NCBI RefSeq assembly: GCF_000203915.1
Contig: NC_008391.1
Location: 558,001-622,000, forward strand
Length of the DNA stretch: 64,000 nt
Reading direction: 5' to 3'
Origin: Burkholderia ambifaria AMMD
Lineage (GTDB): Bacteria > Pseudomonadota > Gammaproteobacteria > Burkholderiales > Burkholderiaceae
Numbering within the stretch: position 1 is the stretch's first letter; the number at the start of each line of letters is the position of its first letter. A model generated the notes under the pieces. That model had not been told where the DNA came from. It saw nothing but the letters and a program-made list of their open reading frames with translations, and did not search any database. This document shows positions 61,531 to 64,000 of this stretch, one piece after another. Made by a program: the position numbers and the translations under genes.

Positions 61531-62004
61531 TCAACTTTCCAACGGCATCGCACTCGTGCACTTGATTTCATCGAGACACACGCTCGAATGCACGCCGCTC
61601 ACGCCGGGAATGCGCATCAGCGTTTCGAGCAGGAACGTGGACAACCCCTTCAAGTCATGCGCGACGACCTTCAGCACGTAATCGATATCGCCCGTCACCG
61701 AGAAACATTCCTGGATCTGCGCGAGATCCGACACGAGCTTCTGGAACTTCGACAGGTCACGGATATGCCCGCGCTCCATCGTCACGTGCACGAACGCGGT
61801 GACGCCGAACCCGAGCGTATCGGGGCACAGACGGGTTTCGTAGCGGCGGATCGCGCCGATTTCCTCGAGCCGGCGGTGGCGCCGCAGCGTCTGCGCGGGC
61901 GACAGGCCGACGGCCTTCGCCAGATCGAGGTTCGACGCGCGGCCGTTCTCCTGCAATACCGACAGCAAGTGGCGATCGATGCGATCGAGAACCGGTTCAG
62001 GCAT
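61531..62004 (-). CDS. Lrp/AsnC family transcriptional regulator
   Basis: A 157-residue Lrp-type regulator. The HTH is DRIDRHLLSVLQENGRASNLDLAKAVGLS; the RAM domain has CFSVTGDIDYVLKVVAHD. GAGGAAA precedes the ATG at 62004. It is divergent from an aromatic amino acid permease and an aminotransferase gene, and so is likely to control them. A perfect inverted repeat lies between (62066-62081). Confidence 0.92.
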   Translation of the reverse strand: MPEPVLDRIDRHLLSVLQENGRASNLDLAKAVGLSPAQTLRRHRRLEEIGAIRRYETRLCPDTLGFGVTAFVHVTMERGHIRDLSKFQKLVSDLAQIQECFSVTGDIDYVLKVVAHDLKGLSTFLLETLMRIPGVSGVHSSVCLDEIKCTSAMPLES

Positions 62005-62065
62005 TTTTGTTTCCTCGTCTGTCTCCGGGGTGCAATTTTATCTCATAATGTAGGGTTTGCATGAG

Positions 62066-62081
62066 CGGGTTACGCAACCCG
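62066..62081. promoter_or_regulatory. Inverted repeat between the Lrp and permease genes
   Basis: CGGGTT-ACGC-AACCCG is a perfect repeat with a 4-bp spacer in the 319-bp divergent region, about 60 bp upstream of the Lrp start. The nearby 62029-62060 stretch is AT-rich (CATAAT at 62044-62049). The rest of the region holds no gene. A plausible regulator site, not proven. Confidence 0.45.
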
Positions 62082-62323
62082 ATTTCGCCGTCGCGACGCT
62101 AAACTGACGCCGGATTTTCGTGCGCGGCCGCGGCGACGCGGGCGAGGACGACGGTCGGCGGCCGGGCTGGCGGGCCTGCCGACAGGAATCGGGCGTCACC
62201 GCGCGAAGATCGCAGTCCCCAACCCGGCGGCTCCACGAACGGCCGCCGGCACAGCAAAACAACGCCCGGCACACCGAGGCGTGCCGCACCGCTTCCGGCG
62301 GCGGCGGGCAACATGGAGAAGAC

Positions 62324-63709
62324 ATGGTTTCTGGAAACGAGAAGGACGGCCTGAAGCGGGGGCTGAAGAACCGCCACATCCAGCTGATCGCGCTCGGCGG
62401 CGCGCTCGGCACGGGGCTGTTCCTCGGCATCGCGCAGACGATCAAGATGGCCGGCCCGTCCGTGCTGCTCGGCTACGCGGTGGCCGGCATCGTCGCGTTC
62501 TTCATCATGCGCCAGCTCGGCGAGATGGTCGTCGACGAGCCGGTGGCCGGCTCGTTCAGCTACTTCGCCGATAAATACGTCGGCCACTTCACCGGCTTCC
62601 TGTCCGGCTGGAACTACTGGGTGCTGTACATCCTCGTGAGCATGGCCGAGCTGTCGGCCGTCGGGATCTACGTGCAGTACTGGTGGCCCGGCGTGCCGAC
62701 CTGGGTGTCCGCGCTGGTGTTCTTCGTCGCGATCAACCTGCTGAACCTGGCGAGCGTGAAGTCGTACGGCGAGACGGAATTCTGGTTCTCGATCATCAAG
62801 GTTGCCGCGATCGTCGGGATGATCGGCTTCGGCGGCTGGCTGCTCGCGAGCGGTCACGCGGGCCCGGAGGCGAGCATCGCGAATCTTTGGCAGCACGGCG
62901 GCTTCTTCCCGAACGGCGTGTCGGGGCTCGTGATGTCGATGGCGGCGATCATGTTCTCGTTCGGCGGGCTGGAGCTGATCGGCATCACCGCGGCCGAGGC
63001 CGACGATCCGAAGCACAGCATTCCGCGCGCGACCAACCAGGTGATCTACCGGATCCTGATTTTCTACATCGGCGCGCTGGCGGTGCTGCTGTCGCTGTAT
63101 CCGTGGGAAAAGGTCGTCACCGGCGGCAGCCCGTTCGTGCTGATCTTCCATGCACTGAGCAGCAACCTGGTCGCGAACGTGCTGAACGTGGTCGTGCTGA
63201 CGGCCGCGCTGTCGGTCTACAACAGCGGCGTGTACAGCAACAGCCGGATGCTGTTCGGCCTCGCGAAGCAGGGCAATGCGCCGAAGGTGCTGTGCTCGGT
63301 GAACAAGCGCGGCATTCCGCTCGCCGCGCTCGGCGCGTCGGCGCTCGCGACCGGCGCGTGCGTGCTGGTCAACTACTTCATGCCGGGCAAGGCGTTCGAG
63401 GTGCTGATGGGCCTCGTCGTGTCGGCGCTGATCATCAACTGGGCGATGATCACGCTGATCCACCTGAAGTTCCGCCAGGCCAAGCGCATCGCCGGGGAGC
63501 AGACTTCGTTCCGCAGTCTGGCCTATCCTTTCACGAATTACCTGTGCCTGGTGTTCATGGCCGGCATTCTCGTCGTGATGTACCTGACGCCGGATCTCCG
63601 TCTGTCGGTGTACCTGATCCCCGTATGGCTCGCGGTGCTCGCGATCGGGTATCGCTTCCGTCAGAAGAATGCGGGCTACGCGATGCGCGACGGCGCGTCC
63701 GCACGCTGA
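62324..63709 (+). CDS. Aromatic amino acid permease (PheP/AroP type)
   Basis: A 461-residue APC-superfamily permease with 12 helices. Features: LKNRHIQLIALGGALGTGLF at the start, GEMVVDEPVAGSFSYFADKY, and FSFGGLELIGITAAEADDP in the middle. These match the AroP/PheP/CycA group. GGAGAAGAC directly precedes the ATG. The aminotransferase gene 43 bp downstream favours phenylalanine or tyrosine as substrate, but D-alanine/glycine transport cannot be excluded. Confidence 0.9.
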   Translation: MVSGNEKDGLKRGLKNRHIQLIALGGALGTGLFLGIAQTIKMAGPSVLLGYAVAGIVAFFIMRQLGEMVVDEPVAGSFSYFADKYVGHFTGFLSGWNYWVLYILVSMAELSAVGIYVQYWWPGVPTWVSALVFFVAINLLNLASVKSYGETEFWFSIIKVAAIVGMIGFGGWLLASGHAGPEASIANLWQHGGFFPNGVSGLVMSMAAIMFSFGGLELIGITAAEADDPKHSIPRATNQVIYRILIFYIGALAVLLSLYPWEKVVTGGSPFVLIFHALSSNLVANVLNVVVLTAALSVYNSGVYSNSRMLFGLAKQGNAPKVLCSVNKRGIPLAALGASALATGACVLVNYFMPGKAFEVLMGLVVSALIINWAMITLIHLKFRQAKRIAGEQTSFRSLAYPFTNYLCLVFMAGILVVMYLTPDLRLSVYLIPVWLAVLAIGYRFRQKNAGYAMRDGASAR

Positions 63710-63752
63710 CACGGGCACCACGACCATCCTTCCAGACGAGACCGACATAGCC

Positions 63753-64000
63753 ATGTTCGAACACATCGACGCGTACCCGGGCGATCCGATCCTGACGCTC
63801 AACGAGAACTTCCAGAAAGATCCGCGCGATCAGAAGGTCAACCTGAGCATCGGCATCTATTTCGATGCAGAAGGCCGGATTCCCGTGATGGGCGCCGTGC
63901 GCGAAGCCGAAACCGCGCTGCAGCGCGACCTCGGCCCGAAACCCTATCTGCCGATGGTCGGCCTCGCCGCGTATCGCGACGCCGTGCAGGCGCTCGTGTT
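63753..64000 (+). CDS. Aromatic amino acid aminotransferase, 5' part (cut by window end)
   Basis: The first 82 codons of a class-I aminotransferase of the TyrB/AspC type run off the right edge. The start MFEHIDAYPGDPILTLNENF and the following VNLSIGIYFDAEGRIPVM are typical of aromatic amino acid transaminases. It is co-oriented with the permease, 43 bp downstream, so uptake and transamination of aromatic amino acids are likely co-expressed. Confidence 0.85.
   Translation, partial: MFEHIDAYPGDPILTLNENFQKDPRDQKVNLSIGIYFDAEGRIPVMGAVREAETALQRDLGPKPYLPMVGLAAYRDAVQALV

Noticed and set aside
1..64000. CRISPR arrays, tRNA or rRNA genes, prophage genes
   Set aside because: No regularly spaced repeats, cloverleaf-like sequences, ribosomal RNA segments or phage structural genes were recognised.

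Overview
The window is about 64 kb of very GC-rich, densely packed DNA. Gene families, codon use and recurrent protein types (OmpC-type porin next to a DUF4148 protein, many LysR/AraC/Lrp regulators, NodT-RND efflux, P1 peptidase, BKACE enzyme) point to a Burkholderia, most likely of the cepacia complex and probably a secondary chromosome. That is an inference from content, not a database match. No rRNA, tRNA, CRISPR array or prophage was seen. About 57 protein genes are supported.

Layout. 0.1-1.7 kb: AraC regulator and a LysE-type exporter. 1.8-9.9 kb: a five-gene leftward efflux operon (RND pump, adaptor, outer-membrane lipoprotein, response regulator, histidine kinase). 10.1-18.1 kb: Crp/Fnr regulator divergent from an acyl-CoA synthetase, chemoreceptor, YqaA-type membrane protein, Kch-like K+ channel, and a RhtB exporter divergent from its Lrp-type regulator. 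18.5-23.2 kb: a small AT-rich gene, a tandem IclR regulator divergent from a metallo-beta-lactamase-fold protein, and an MFS transporter. 23.4-27.8 kb: SDR, GlxA-type AraC regulator, cupin, and a MarR-small ORF-MFS operon. 27.8-31.8 kb: LysR divergent from beta-alanine transaminase plus mmsA (beta-alanine to acetyl-CoA). 32-39.3 kb: secreted repeat protein, AEC carrier and LysR, NTF2-like protein, and a LuxR regulator divergent from an APC permease plus a P1 (DmpA/BapA-type) aminopeptidase. 39.5-44.6 kb: FUSC efflux protein divergent from LysR, a DUF4148 protein and a porin.

44.7-45.8 kb holds a TnpB-only IS200/IS605-type element immediately upstream of the porin. Its TnpB lacks the usual RuvC-II glutamate, while its right end has an IS608-like guide tetranucleotide, hairpin and TCAA border, so the next bases would be the RNA guide. 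46.1-50.9 kb: VOC protein, cytosine deaminase, ClC channel, AtoE-type transporter. 51.0-55.1 kb: a leftward catabolic group (GntR, SDR, BKACE, MFS) that looks like a hydroxy-acid/beta-keto-acid degradation route. 55.3-57.0 kb: an AT-rich hipBA toxin-antitoxin locus with a near-perfect inverted-repeat operator pair around a good promoter. 57.0-60.2 kb: acid phosphatase-like lipoprotein and a MauG-type di-haem peroxidase. 60.6-64.0 kb: EamA exporter, Lrp/AsnC regulator divergent from an aromatic amino acid permease, and the start of an aromatic amino acid transaminase cut by the window edge.

The most unusual elements are the TnpB with a displaced or missing catalytic residue, the fused tandem IclR regulator paired with a metallo-beta-lactamase-fold protein that has lost canonical metal ligands, a 36-codon membrane ORF translationally coupled to an MFS exporter, and a series of perfect palindromes at divergent promoters.
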